From the NCBI GenBank assembly GCA_016717325.1, contig JADKFV010000051.1, forward strand, positions 1 to 64,000: 64,000 nt of DNA. Reading direction: 5' to 3'. Each line of letters begins with the position of its first letter. Position 1 is the first letter of the stretch. Made by a program: the position numbers and the translations under genes. The notes below the pieces were generated by a model that saw only the letters and a program-made list of their open reading frames with translations, was not told the DNA's origin and searched no databases. Shown here piece by piece: positions 39,592 to 48,096 of this stretch. The DNA comes from Bacteroidota bacterium (GTDB taxonomy: Bacteria > Bacteroidota > Bacteroidia > AKYH767-A > OLB10).

Positions 39592-40034
39592 ATGACCTTG
39601 AGCAAAATTTATAAGCAGACCGTACTTTATTCAAGTATAGTACTTTTAATTATGGCTATGATGTATTCCATTATTTATTGTCTTACTCATAAGATGGAAG
39701 GTTTTAACTCGAATGAATTTTGGACAAAGGTTGAATTTATCTTTAATCATCTTCTTATGGCCTTGATGTATTGTGTCGGGATATGCATTTTGTCCTTTCC
39801 AATCTTCTTAAACAGGTTCAAACAAATACGTTCAAATAGAACTCGTTCAGTTTTGAGTTGTTTTTTGTTGCCTGTAGCATTATGTGCTGTGATTGGAAAA
39901 GCAATTAATGAATTTGTTACGGTGGAGTCGTCATGGGGAAATCATACGCAATTATTGCTTGTTTCCCATTTATAGTGGGATTATGGAAAGGGTTTCGAAA
40001 GTTTAAATCTTTAAATAAACTTGAAGTTAATTAA
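39592..40034 (+). pseudogene. Small membrane protein, one terminal frameshift
   Basis: About 147 aa if a frameshift near 39950 is bridged. It has helices at residues 14-33, 50-72 and 85-105, a basic loop (NRFKQIRSNRTRSV) and, in the shifted frame, a last helix (IIACFPFIVGLWKGFRKF) ending KLEVN at 40034. No family recognised. Without bridging the protein stops at 39975 with a short altered tail. Sole gene of unit 39570-40053. Confidence 0.62.
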
Positions 40035-40046
40035 GAATGAAACTGC

Positions 40047-40104
40047 CGATAACAGATAGGACTTCGCTTGCACGAAGTGCCAACCACTGAAGTCCATGTT
40101 GCAC
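40047..40104 (+). other. attC-like site C2 (58 bp)
   Basis: CGATAAC to GTTGCAC, exactly 58 bp as in C1 and C3. The upstream core GCCGATAAC (40045-40053) complements GTTAACGGC (39570) at 8 of 9, or 11 of 13 when extended. Arms AGGACTTC and GAAGTCC. Confidence 0.62.
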
Positions 40105-40175
40105 TGAACCCTTTGGTAGTTTTCGCAAGTGGTGAAGAAGTTTTGCTATGGGGTTTGCTGGACGTGGCGGGGGTC

Positions 40176-40477
40176 TAACGATGACCATATACGATTTATG
40201 CCTCTTGTATTTTAAAATACCACGCCAACATTTCCTCTTTCAACTTTCAACATCACGAAATCGAGTTTGCAAACAAAAGCATCGATAAAGCGTACAACAT
40301 TTTCAGTATCGATGTTGCAATCTAAACTTGATATTTGTATTTGATGCCGGCAGCCCTCAGCTATGTGATGCATATTTATTTTTTTTGCTAAGGTATGTCA
40401 ACGGTGTCCTTGTAATTTTTATTTTTACATGTTGTTAACGTACAGCTGTTGAGGAAATGGTTTTTTCACAGGCTGCC
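40176..40477 (-). repeat. IS1182-derived MITE-like copy j
   Basis: TAACGATGACCATATACG at the left, reversed transposase start, right end at 40477 (CACAGGCTGCC, one change from CTGAC). GTTAAGTTC follows at 40478. Very close to copy d, whose site is also C-type. No gene in 40105-40600. Confidence 0.68.
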
Positions 40478-40600
40478 GTTAAGTTCAACCTTTGGGCGAC
40501 AGTGCTAACATCAAACTGACTGCAAAAAAATATCTTTGACAAAAAAACAGGGTAGCCGAAAACTGATTATAGTAGGCAAACAAAACAAACAAATATAGAA

Positions 40601-41247
40601 ATGGAAAAGAAAGCTGAAAAGAACATGGAACTTAAACTAATGGTATTTGCCATTCAAGATGATGAAAAATTTGCAATAGAACATTTTGGTCCGATTAATC
40701 CTGTTGACGATTCACTAATTGAAGAAGCATTGAAGCTCGGATTTAAAGAGTCTTTTGCCTATTCTTATAGCCAAGCGGCTAAAGCGCTTTTAAACTGGGA
40801 GGAAAAGGATTCAGGTAAATCAATTGTCGGTGGCTTTCGTATCCTGAATCTTGACCACATTTTAAAAAATTATCCAGCTCCAATTTTGACCCAAAATATT
40901 ACGATGATGACGACCCCATTTTGGACTTTTATGTGGTGGATGAATTTTGCAACGAAGCTGGCGTTGGTATATATGCCGGCAAAAGCGCCACCAACTCACT
41001 TTATTATTTTGCCATTGATGAAAGACCAGAGTATTTAGGTTTAGACTTTTCAGGTTATATGGCGATGCTTATCGCTTCGCGTTGTTTTATGTATTGGCAA
41101 AAAGCAATTCTTTCAATCCGCAACAAAACCGAAAATGCGGAAACAGTAAAATTTAAAGAACACATGCCTCGTTTGTTTTCAGGTTGGACTTGGGAAGAAT
41201 TTATTGCGAAATATGAATCTGTAAAAATTGAAGAAGACGCATTTTAG
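40601..41247 (+). pseudogene. SUKH/Smi1-like hypothetical protein, one frameshift
   Basis: About 215 aa after bridging a frameshift near 40895. First part: MEKKAEKNMELKLMVFAIQD and SYSQAAKALLNWEEKDSGKS. Second part: YYDDDDPILDFYVVDEFCNE, YYFAIDERPEYLGLDFSGYM and AMLIASRCFMYWQKAIL. The acidic middle and the LGLDFSGYMAMLI stretch look like SUKH (Smi1/Knr4) immunity-type proteins, but that is a weak resemblance. Single gene in its unit; the unit ends match only at GTTA. Confidence 0.6.
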
Positions 41248-41336
41248 TATCAAATTTAATGAACAGAAATGTTTTGGCATTCAAGCAATCTTATTGCTAA
41301 CTGCAAACAGTGGTACTCGAACGAACAGCAAGGCAA

Positions 41337-41419
41337 CGCATAACATTTAGCCGTATAGACGAAAGCCCCCGGGCGAGTCGAATACGTGGGGCTTTTGTAT
41401 ATTAGCCCTGCCCCGATTC
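41337..41419 (+). other. attC-like site A4
   Basis: CGCATAAC (41337-41344) followed by the A-type hairpin GCCGTATAGACGAAAGCCCC with an arm ending GCTTTTGTATATTAGCCC. The match to the preceding unit start (40478, GTTAAGTTC) is only GTTA, so a cassette exchange or loss may have happened here. Confidence 0.52.
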
Positions 41420-41538
41420 CCTTATCGGGTTGTTCAGCGACACCGGCATGGGGTGTCGTCATAATTGAGTGGCTTTGCTGGGGGGGGTGCTAAATTGCTT
41501 TGGTGTAATAGTAAAGCAATTTTTGTTTTGTGGCTGCT

Positions 41539-41842
41539 TAACTATGAGTGTATACGATTTGTGGCGCTTTTAGCTCTTTAATATATCAGGCCAACAATTC
41601 CTATTTCAAATTTCAATTTTACTAAATCGAGTTTGCAAATAAAAGCATCAATAAATCGTACAACATTTTCAGTATCGATGTTGCAATTTAAACTTGATAT
41701 TTCCATTTGATTACGGCAGCCCTCAGTTATGTGATGCATATTTATTTTTTTTCAAAGACACGTCAACAGTGTCCCTGTAATTTTTATTTTTACATGTTGT
41801 TAACTTGCAGCTGTTGCGGAAATGGTTTTTTCATAGGCTGAC
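41539..41842 (-). repeat. IS1182-derived MITE-like copy k
   Basis: TAACTATGAGTGTATACG at the left, reversed transposase start, right end CATAGGCTGAC at 41842, followed by GTTATAAGC. Spacer 41420-41538 is the same as behind sites A1 to A3. Confidence 0.68.
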
Positions 41843-41876
41843 GTTATAAGCAAGACTAAAAATAGAAACAATTAAT

Positions 41877-43328
41877 ATGAATCAAATTAAAATTAAACAT
41901 GGAATTTTATTTGTCCTTATGAGTATTTCGGCTTTGGTGAAGGGTCAAAATACTGGTTGGAATAATATTGGTGGAAATTTTGGGAAAAACGGTTATGTTG
42001 ATGTTGCCGGACCAACAACAGACAGTGTACTATGGGAAACTACATCATCAGGATTTTTTGGTACCCCTATATATATTGAAGGGAACTATCTGGTGACTAT
42101 GCGGTTTCAAAGTCTCACCTATGCCCCTGTAGAATGTTTCGATTTAATCACGGGGAATTTGTTATGGAGTGTTGATGTTACTGATTCTGCAGGACGGTCA
42201 CTTCCTGTGGGTCTACGCGACAACAGAGTTTTTGTAATGAGGTATACAGAAAGCAATAATGATTCACTTTTTGCACTTAATGTATCTGACGGTTCGCATA
42301 TTTGGACATCAAATGTAAATGTCGCTGCTTATATAACCGAATCAGGAGTTTTTGATTCAATTGGCAACTTTTATATTATGGGGAATTTTAAAACCTATAA
42401 AATAAACCCTTCAAATGGTCAAATGGTTTGGCAAACTTCAACAGTACCTATGGCCTCAGGTAGCGGAGAAATGGCCATCAATCAGGGTAATAATACCGGA
42501 TATACATTGGAGCAAATTGGCGGTATTTCGTATGTATGGGCCATTGATTTGTTAAACGGCCAAAAGAAGTATTCCCATATTGTAACCGAATTACAACCTG
42601 GAGGGAATTTACCACAATCAGCTTTAATGATTGGAAAAAACGGTGCAATTTATGTTCAGCTGACGGAAGATAATGTAGCAGCACTGTCAGATGATGGCAC
42701 CCAATTAAATTTATTGTGGCAAACCAAAATCTATGGTAATTGTTCCTTCAGTACGATGTGTGTTGGATCGGACAGCTCAGTCTATGCTCCGTCAAATGGA
42801 AAAATCGTCCGTTTAAATCCATTGACAGGTGTTGTTAACGATTCATCTCTTTCCATTACTCAAGGAGGTTTTTATTCACCAAGGATTTCAGCCACTAACA
42901 ACAATATTATCTATGCAACGAATGGGGAAAATGGCGTGTATGCTTTTGACCTCTCCTTAAATTTGTTGTGGTCTGATGTTTTAAATTTCACAAATACTTC
43001 CGGTGTTTGCTTTGCGGCAAATGGTCTTGCTGCTGTTTCCGGAAGTAACAAAATCAGAGTTTATACGCCAACAATGGCAACCGGAATTTATGATGTAAAT
43101 GATGTTTTTGCGAAGGTTTATCCAAATCCTACATCTTCTTATTTTGTGCTGGATGTTGATAATATAATCTTCGGAAGTGCTTTTAAGTTGATAGATATTA
43201 AAGGCAGCGAAATTAAAACCGGAATTGTATCTAAAAATACAATTATTCAATTGGACGGATTCCCTCAAGGTTTATATTTCCTGATGATTGATGGGGTTAA
43301 TCAACCTTTCAAAATAATTAAACTTTAG
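41877..43328 (+). CDS. Secreted PQQ-like beta-propeller protein with T9SS sorting domain
   Basis: A 483-aa exported protein. Signal peptide at residues 1-23 (HGILFVLMSISALVKGQ). The body has repeated propeller blades with Asp/Trp turns, such as ECFDLITGNLLWSVDVTDSA, LFALNVSDGSHIWTSNVNVA and VWAIDLLNGQKKYSHI. The last roughly 75 residues are a type A T9SS sorting domain: VYPNPTSSYFVLDVDN to QGLYFLMIDGVNQPFKIIKL. It would be exported across the outer membrane and anchored or released. It needs a chromosomal T9SS, an unusual dependence for cassette-like cargo. ATG 41877 was chosen as it gives the signal peptide. Confidence 0.88.
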   Translation: MNQIKIKHGILFVLMSISALVKGQNTGWNNIGGNFGKNGYVDVAGPTTDSVLWETTSSGFFGTPIYIEGNYLVTMRFQSLTYAPVECFDLITGNLLWSVDVTDSAGRSLPVGLRDNRVFVMRYTESNNDSLFALNVSDGSHIWTSNVNVAAYITESGVFDSIGNFYIMGNFKTYKINPSNGQMVWQTSTVPMASGSGEMAINQGNNTGYTLEQIGGISYVWAIDLLNGQKKYSHIVTELQPGGNLPQSALMIGKNGAIYVQLTEDNVAALSDDGTQLNLLWQTKIYGNCSFSTMCVGSDSSVYAPSNGKIVRLNPLTGVVNDSSLSITQGGFYSPRISATNNNIIYATNGENGVYAFDLSLNLLWSDVLNFTNTSGVCFAANGLAAVSGSNKIRVYTPTMATGIYDVNDVFAKVYPNPTSSYFVLDVDNIIFGSAFKLIDIKGSEIKTGIVSKNTIIQLDGFPQGLYFLMIDGVNQPFKIIKL

Positions 43329-43334
43329 CCCATC

Positions 43335-43392
43335 CCATAACAGATAGGACTTCGTTTGGTGCGAAGCACCAAGAATGAAATCCATGTTGCAC
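43335..43392 (+). other. attC-like site C3 (58 bp)
   Basis: CCATAAC to GTTGCAC, 58 bp, same layout as C1 and C2. It contains the perfect inner hairpin TTGGTGC/GCACCAA and outer GGACTTC/GAAATCC. It is the last site of the array. Match to its unit start at 41843 is weak (6 of 9). No IS follows. Confidence 0.58.
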
Positions 43393-43720
43393 TGATTTTC
43401 CCGGCCGCAATTTCGGTTGAAACATTGGTGGAGCCTGTTGTGAGTATTCCCGAATTGTTCGCAAGAGCAGTATCGAAATTTTTAACTGTTCCTTCTTTGA
43501 TTTTAAAGCTGTGTTGTTACATCATTTAGTGGATCTGTCTTTCCATACTTTGAAATAAAAATGGCAATCCTATCGATTAAAAATATTGTGTCCATACAAC
43601 AAATCCACCTCGTTTATAATTTAAATATGGCGCAACTTTTATAATCAATCCCAGCCCATTTTTTTTTTCTTGCCTCAATGCAAAAATCTGTGCATGGTTT
43701 TATTCTGTGGCTAAATTCGT
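43393..43720. other. Non-coding or decayed stretch after the array
   Basis: No intact gene. Bases 43400-43510 read VEPVVSIPELFARAVSKFLT on the + strand and are related to 62890-63000 (reverse strand) and 38546-38590. Bases 43560-43700 on the minus strand give barrel-like pieces (YKRGGFVVWTQYF), probably an old outer-membrane protein. Confidence 0.3.
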
Positions 43721-43762
43721 TTTGCTTATAGTGGTTTTTACATTACGTTGTGCATTTTGATA

Positions 43763-44782
43763 CTACTCAATGATTACTTTGTGATAAATTACCTCACCTT
43801 TTCTTGTTTCTATTTGCAAAAAATAAATGCCGGCACTTACATCTTCCACATTAAAAAACTTTGTGTTTGAAAACGATTTTATTTTTTCACCAATGGCATT
43901 AAATAATTTTACCTCCAATAAATCGCTGTCAATATCAATTACAATATAATCATTTGCCGGGTTTGGTTGCACGGTATATTTTACGGTTTGATTAAGTTCG
44001 TTTACAGAGGCACAATTCACAAATAAAATATTGATGGTGTCTTTAAAAGTACAACCATTAGAATCCTGAGCAGTAACATAGTATGTATACGATGTAGTGC
44101 CCGGAAAAATGGACGTGGCTAACAATGTTTGATTGGTACTGCCATTGCTCCATAAGTATGATGAATAACCGCTGCCTGCATTAAGCAGCAATGTTGATGG
44201 GTTGCACAAAGAGGTATCGTTACCTAATTCCATAGCATTGCAGTATTCAACCAGCAAATCATCAAACGACAGGTCGTTGCCACCCGGGCTGCCGGGAGCA
44301 TTGGTATACAGTTTAAATCTTATAGTGCTTGTAGTAGGAGTAATGCTTCCCGATTGATACTGTGTCCAAATAGGTGCATAAGAGCAAAGTATACTTGGGG
44401 TGTTAGCAAGCTGTATATTATTGGCATCAACAATTTCGATACGCGCATCACATTGTATACCCGAAAAAGAGGTAGTAAGCCAGGCAGAAATTTGAATGGG
44501 TACGTTAGCACAAACTGTGATAGTGCGATCGTAAACCAGCGACCCTCCGGGAAGCGTATTTATAAAATTCATATACAACGATTTTGTGCCGGTATGCACT
44601 GCAAAGCTTTGAGGTGTGGTCTGTATGGTTGTGCCCGGAATAAGGTCGGGAACCGTAGTTGAATATTCATATCCGTCATATAACTTTTGTTGCCATTTAC
44701 ATTGGCTGTTGGCATTTTCATTTATCGATAACATTAGAATGCTTGTTATAGCCAATAACAATGAGAGTAGATTTTTTTTCAT
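43763..44782 (-). CDS. Secreted protein with T9SS sorting domain
   Basis: A 339-aa exported protein. Signal peptide at residues 1-26 (LLSLLLAITSILMLSINENA). Middle domain (about 30-190) is a beta-sandwich of carbohydrate-binding or adhesion type (SFAVHTGTKSLYMNFINTLP, DDLLVEYC), then a short Ig/PKD-like piece (LLNAGSGYSSYLWSNGSTNQ). The C-terminal 75 residues are a type A sorting domain: YTVQPNPANDYIVIDID to GIYFLQIETRKGEVIYHKVI. Stand-alone gene. Role unknown; secretion by T9SS is well supported. Confidence 0.88.
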   Translation of the reverse strand: MKKNLLSLLLAITSILMLSINENANSQCKWQQKLYDGYEYSTTVPDLIPGTTIQTTPQSFAVHTGTKSLYMNFINTLPGGSLVYDRTITVCANVPIQISAWLTTSFSGIQCDARIEIVDANNIQLANTPSILCSYAPIWTQYQSGSITPTTSTIRFKLYTNAPGSPGGNDLSFDDLLVEYCNAMELGNDTSLCNPSTLLLNAGSGYSSYLWSNGSTNQTLLATSIFPGTTSYTYYVTAQDSNGCTFKDTINILFVNCASVNELNQTVKYTVQPNPANDYIVIDIDSDLLEVKLFNAIGEKIKSFSNTKFFNVEDVSAGIYFLQIETRKGEVIYHKVIIE

Positions 44783-44952
44783 ATTAACGAGTTTAAAAAA
44801 TTTTATGTTTTAAGATGAAAGAAGTTTTTTGTTCTATGGCAAAGAAACAAAATTTCCACTGTCGTGAGTGCAAATTTATATGGTTTTCATTTTTAGAATT
44901 TCGAAATCATTTATATTTTGATTGATTGAGGCCAAAGGTTTTATTATTGTAT

Positions 44953-45055
44953 TTATACCGAAACAACTTAGGTTTTGGAGAAACAAGCTATGAATTTGTT
45001 CGGTATTACTAAGAGTACGTTGTATTTTCATTCGAAAATCTAATTACTCTTGGTA
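44953..45055. repeat. Structured dispersed repeat R, copy 2
   Basis: Second copy of the 28669-28772 repeat, including CTAAGAGTA and TTACTCTTGG stems and ATTTTCATTCGAAAAT. It ends 4 bp before the first preserved codon of a truncated redoxin gene, so its arrival probably removed that gene's start. Confidence 0.75.
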
Positions 45056-45059
45056 AACA

Positions 45060-45488
45060 TGTAATCATTGTCCGTTTGCAAAATTGTATCCTCAACGATT
45101 GAATGCCCTTAATAAAAAGTACAGTGAATCAGGCGTTCCATTAATTGCAATAAGTTCAACCGATATTGTTGTATACGATGAAGATACTTTTAGCAACATG
45201 GTAATAAAATCGAGAGATGAAAAATTCTATTATCCTTATCTTTTTGATGAAATGCAAACTGTGGCAAAAAATTTTGGCGCACAAAAAACACCTCATGCGT
45301 TTGCAATATGGAACCAAAATGGAAAGTTTGTTGTAAAATATAATGGTGCTATAGACGATAATGGTGCCGAGCCCGAAAAAGTTACATCCCACTATGTTGC
45401 AGAGGCAGTAGATAGTTTACTTATGCGCAAGCAGGTAAAAACAAACAGTACGTTTTCAATCGGTTGTCAAATACATTTTCGTAAATAA
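45060..45488 (+). pseudogene. Thioredoxin-fold redoxin, 5'-truncated
   Basis: About 142 aa of an AhpC/TSA-like redoxin. The frame opens with CNHCPFAKLYPQRL, the active-site CxxC motif that normally lies near residue 40-60, so the N-terminal strand and signal are missing. The rest is intact: VPLIAISSTDIVVYDEDTFS, FGAQKTPHAFAIWNQNGKFV (cis-Pro region), VKYNGAIDDNGAEPEK and IGCQIHF at the end. The nearest usable start, TTG 45084, falls after the active site. Truncation coincides with repeat R copy 2. Confidence 0.82.
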
Positions 45489-45505
45489 TAAATAGAATTA
45501 TTTTT

Positions 45506-45513
45506 TAGTTTTG
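45506..45513 (+). promoter_or_regulatory. -7 box upstream of sulfatase 1
   Basis: TAGTTTTG fits the Bacteroidota TAnnTTTG consensus, 26 bp before the ATG at 45539. No convincing -33 element was seen. Confidence 0.45.
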
Positions 45514-45538
45514 TGCCGGAAACACATTCAAAATAATT

Positions 45539-47933
45539 ATGAGAAAGTTTTTATACATCGTGGCCTTAACTGTTATTTTTACGCAGGTAAAGGCACAACG
45601 CAATGTGATATTAATAGTAGCTGACGATTTAGGAATTGATTATTGTGGCTTTTACGAAAACCATAAAGATACCATAGCAATGCCCAATGTACGTAAATTG
45701 CTTGCAAAAGGCATAAGGTTTAAGAATGCCTGGGTAAATCCTGTTTGCTCCCCAACTCGTGCTGGTATGCTCACAGGGCGTTTCAGCTTTCGAACAGGAG
45801 TAGGTGATTTTATTACCGATTCTAATTCGGTCGTTTTGGACACAGCCGAAATTACTATCCCGAAAGTGCTTAAAGGTTTGGGTGGAAGTTCAATAGCTAC
45901 ATCACAAATTGGAAAATGGCATTTACAGTTTACATCACCCAAAACAAATTTCATTTTCCCTAACACAATGGGTTTCGACAATTTCGAAGGCTCTTTTGGT
46001 GCTCAGGTCCCCAATTACTATAACTGGCCAAAAATTACAAATGGAGTATCGAAAAACTGCACAACATATGCTACAACCGAAAACGTCAATAATGCTGTGG
46101 CCTGGATAAAGAAACAGCAATCAAAACCATTTTTTATGTGGCTGGCATTCAATGCAGGTCATACCCCTTTGCATTTGCCACCACCCGGAATGTATTCTGA
46201 TTCTACTTTGAGTGGCACTCCCGGAAACATTGCCGCTTATCCTAAAAAATATTTCAAAGCTTCTATTGAAGCTATGGATAAAGAAATCGGGAGGCTATTC
46301 GATTCTTTACAAGTGTTAAATAAACTTGACAGCACCGACTTTATTTTTGTTGGCGATAATGGTGATAACCCTCCCGTAGCGCAAGGCACTACAAATGCAA
46401 AAGGCACAATTTATCAGGGAGGAATTGCCGTGCCATTTATTATTGCCGGGCCTAGTGTTGTAAATCCCGGCCGCACAAGCAATGCCCTTGTTTGTGGTCA
46501 GGATATTTTTGCTACCGTAATTGATTTGTTCGGCTTTTCAAATTGGAAAAACCTTATCACAATTAATAAGCCTATTGATAGCAAAAGTATTATGCCAATA
46601 ATAAAGAATACTTCAACGAGCATACAGCCTTGGATTTTTACAGAAGTATTCAGGGTTAATCCGTCAACGCGTGATGGCAGAACCATCCGTAATTCTCATT
46701 ATAAACTTTTAAGTTTTGATAATGGTACGCAAAAAATGTTTCGTATATTTGGTGATCCCAGTGAGAAAACAAACCTTCTCGATGGAGATTTAACAGCAAC
46801 AGAATTGATAAACTACAATTATCTATGTAGCGAGATGAGCAACCTCACAGGCTTAAGCGGCAGTTGTAATAGTAATGTCGATCTGCCGAAAATTACCATT
46901 AATACTATAACCACCAATGTGTGTAAATGCAATAGTTACTTTTAATGCGAATGCAACAAAAGCAGGTGCAGCACCAATATATCAATGGAAAAAGAACGGA
47001 CTTAATGTAGGTACGAATAATTCCACTTATATTGATAATACACTTGCCAATAACGATGCTATTAGCTGTTCAATAACAACAACTACATCTGCTTCTGCCA
47101 GCTCAAACGTTATTAAAATGAATGTATTTTCGGGAGTACCTAATGTGCCTGCATGGATTTCCGGTGCACGCTACGACCTATGCAACACTACAACAGACTA
47201 TGTATACGAAGTAAGTGCAGTGAGCAACGCCACAGGATACAACTGGACAGTGCCAAACGATGCATTTATTAAAAGCGGACAAGGAACTTCCTCCATTACT
47301 GTAAACTTTTTGCCTTCATTTAGATTGGGCAATATTACTGTGAATGGTATGAATGCATGCGGTGGTGGTGGTGTAAAAGTTGCAAACATAAGTGCAAACC
47401 CTTCAAAACCTTCTGCTATAAATGGAATAAACCAATTATGTAATAACCAACAAAATGTTTCATATTCTATCGACAGTATGGCACTGGTAACCGGGTATTT
47501 ATGGGCAGTGCCAACAGACGCTACTATCGTTGCCGGACAAGGAACCAATAATATTGTTGTGAATTTCGGCATTAAAACAGGCAATATTACCGCCCAGGCT
47601 CAGAACAATTGTGGCGGTAGCATAAAGTCGGTATTGCCTGTCAATTTTAATTGCAGGCTTTCTCAATCTTTCAATTCCTCCAACAATAATTCTTTCAGCC
47701 TTGTGAGTCCATTCGATAAAGAAATTATTTTTACTTCGGATCAAAGTATTAATCATGCTATTGCAACTTTGAGTGATGTTACCGGTCGAGTAGTTTATAA
47801 CTGGGGAAATATTTCTTTCAATGCAAATGAAATAATGAAATTACAAATGGATAAGAATATTCCTAAGGGAATTTATTTTTTCAAAATTAATAACACCTCT
47901 TTCGATTTTGTTGCAAAGGTTAGTCATGAATAG
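45539..47933 (+). pseudogene. Sulfatase 1 with T9SS tail, one frameshift
   Basis: About 797 aa after bridging a shift near 46920. Signal peptide (MRKFLYIVALTVIFTQVKA). S1-family sulfatase domain (about 20-430): metal ligands in VILIVADDLGIDYCGFYENH, formylglycine site CSPTRAG within NPVCSPTRAGMLTGRFSFRT, IGKWHLQF, AFNAGHTPLH and FVGDNGDN. In the next frame follow an Ig-like unit (IYQWKKNGLNVGTNNSTY) and a T9SS tail (GRVVYNWGN to GIYFFKINNTSFDF). The shift sits in a GTGTGT run, so slippage or error is likely. The first of three tandem paralogues. Confidence 0.85.
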
Positions 47934-48096
47934 TTCTTCTTAATTGCAACGCTTAATAGTTTGTAAGATTTCATTTTGGTTATTCTTTTTCTTATTTGGC
48001 TTAACTGGATTTAAATTCGTGATGGTAAAATAATTGCCATGAAAATTTAAACCTTTGTTATTCGTATTAATCTACCTAAGAATAAAACCTACCATT

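Larger units (their letters stand above)
3811..43392 (+). other. Integron-like gene-cassette array (interrupted)
   Basis: Envelope of the region in which + strand gene units are separated by attC-like sites. Units with clear matching ends: 3811-5498, 6002-6832, 7339-8327, 11660-12204, 12323-18617, 19094-19791, 19911-21592 and 39570-40053. Units with only weak matches: 8831-9320, 9750-11179, 40478-41344 and 41843-43341. The stretch from about 25.8 to 38.7 kb contains other genes and is probably not cassette material. There is no intact integrase in the window, so this would be called a cluster of attC sites lacking an integrase unless one lies outside. The interpretation rests on visible complementarity and hairpins, not on a covariance-model search. 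Confidence 0.6.

Noticed and set aside
5492..41842. Repeated intergenic blocks as a CRISPR array
   Set aside because: Repeats are hundreds of bases long, spaced by whole genes, and related to an insertion sequence; there are no short uniform spacers and no cas genes.
46900..46930. Programmed frameshift joining sulfatase 1 to its Ig-like and T9SS tail
   Set aside because: The junction is a GT dinucleotide run without a slippery heptamer or stem; mutation or sequencing error is simpler, and the paralogue at 48097 is continuous there.
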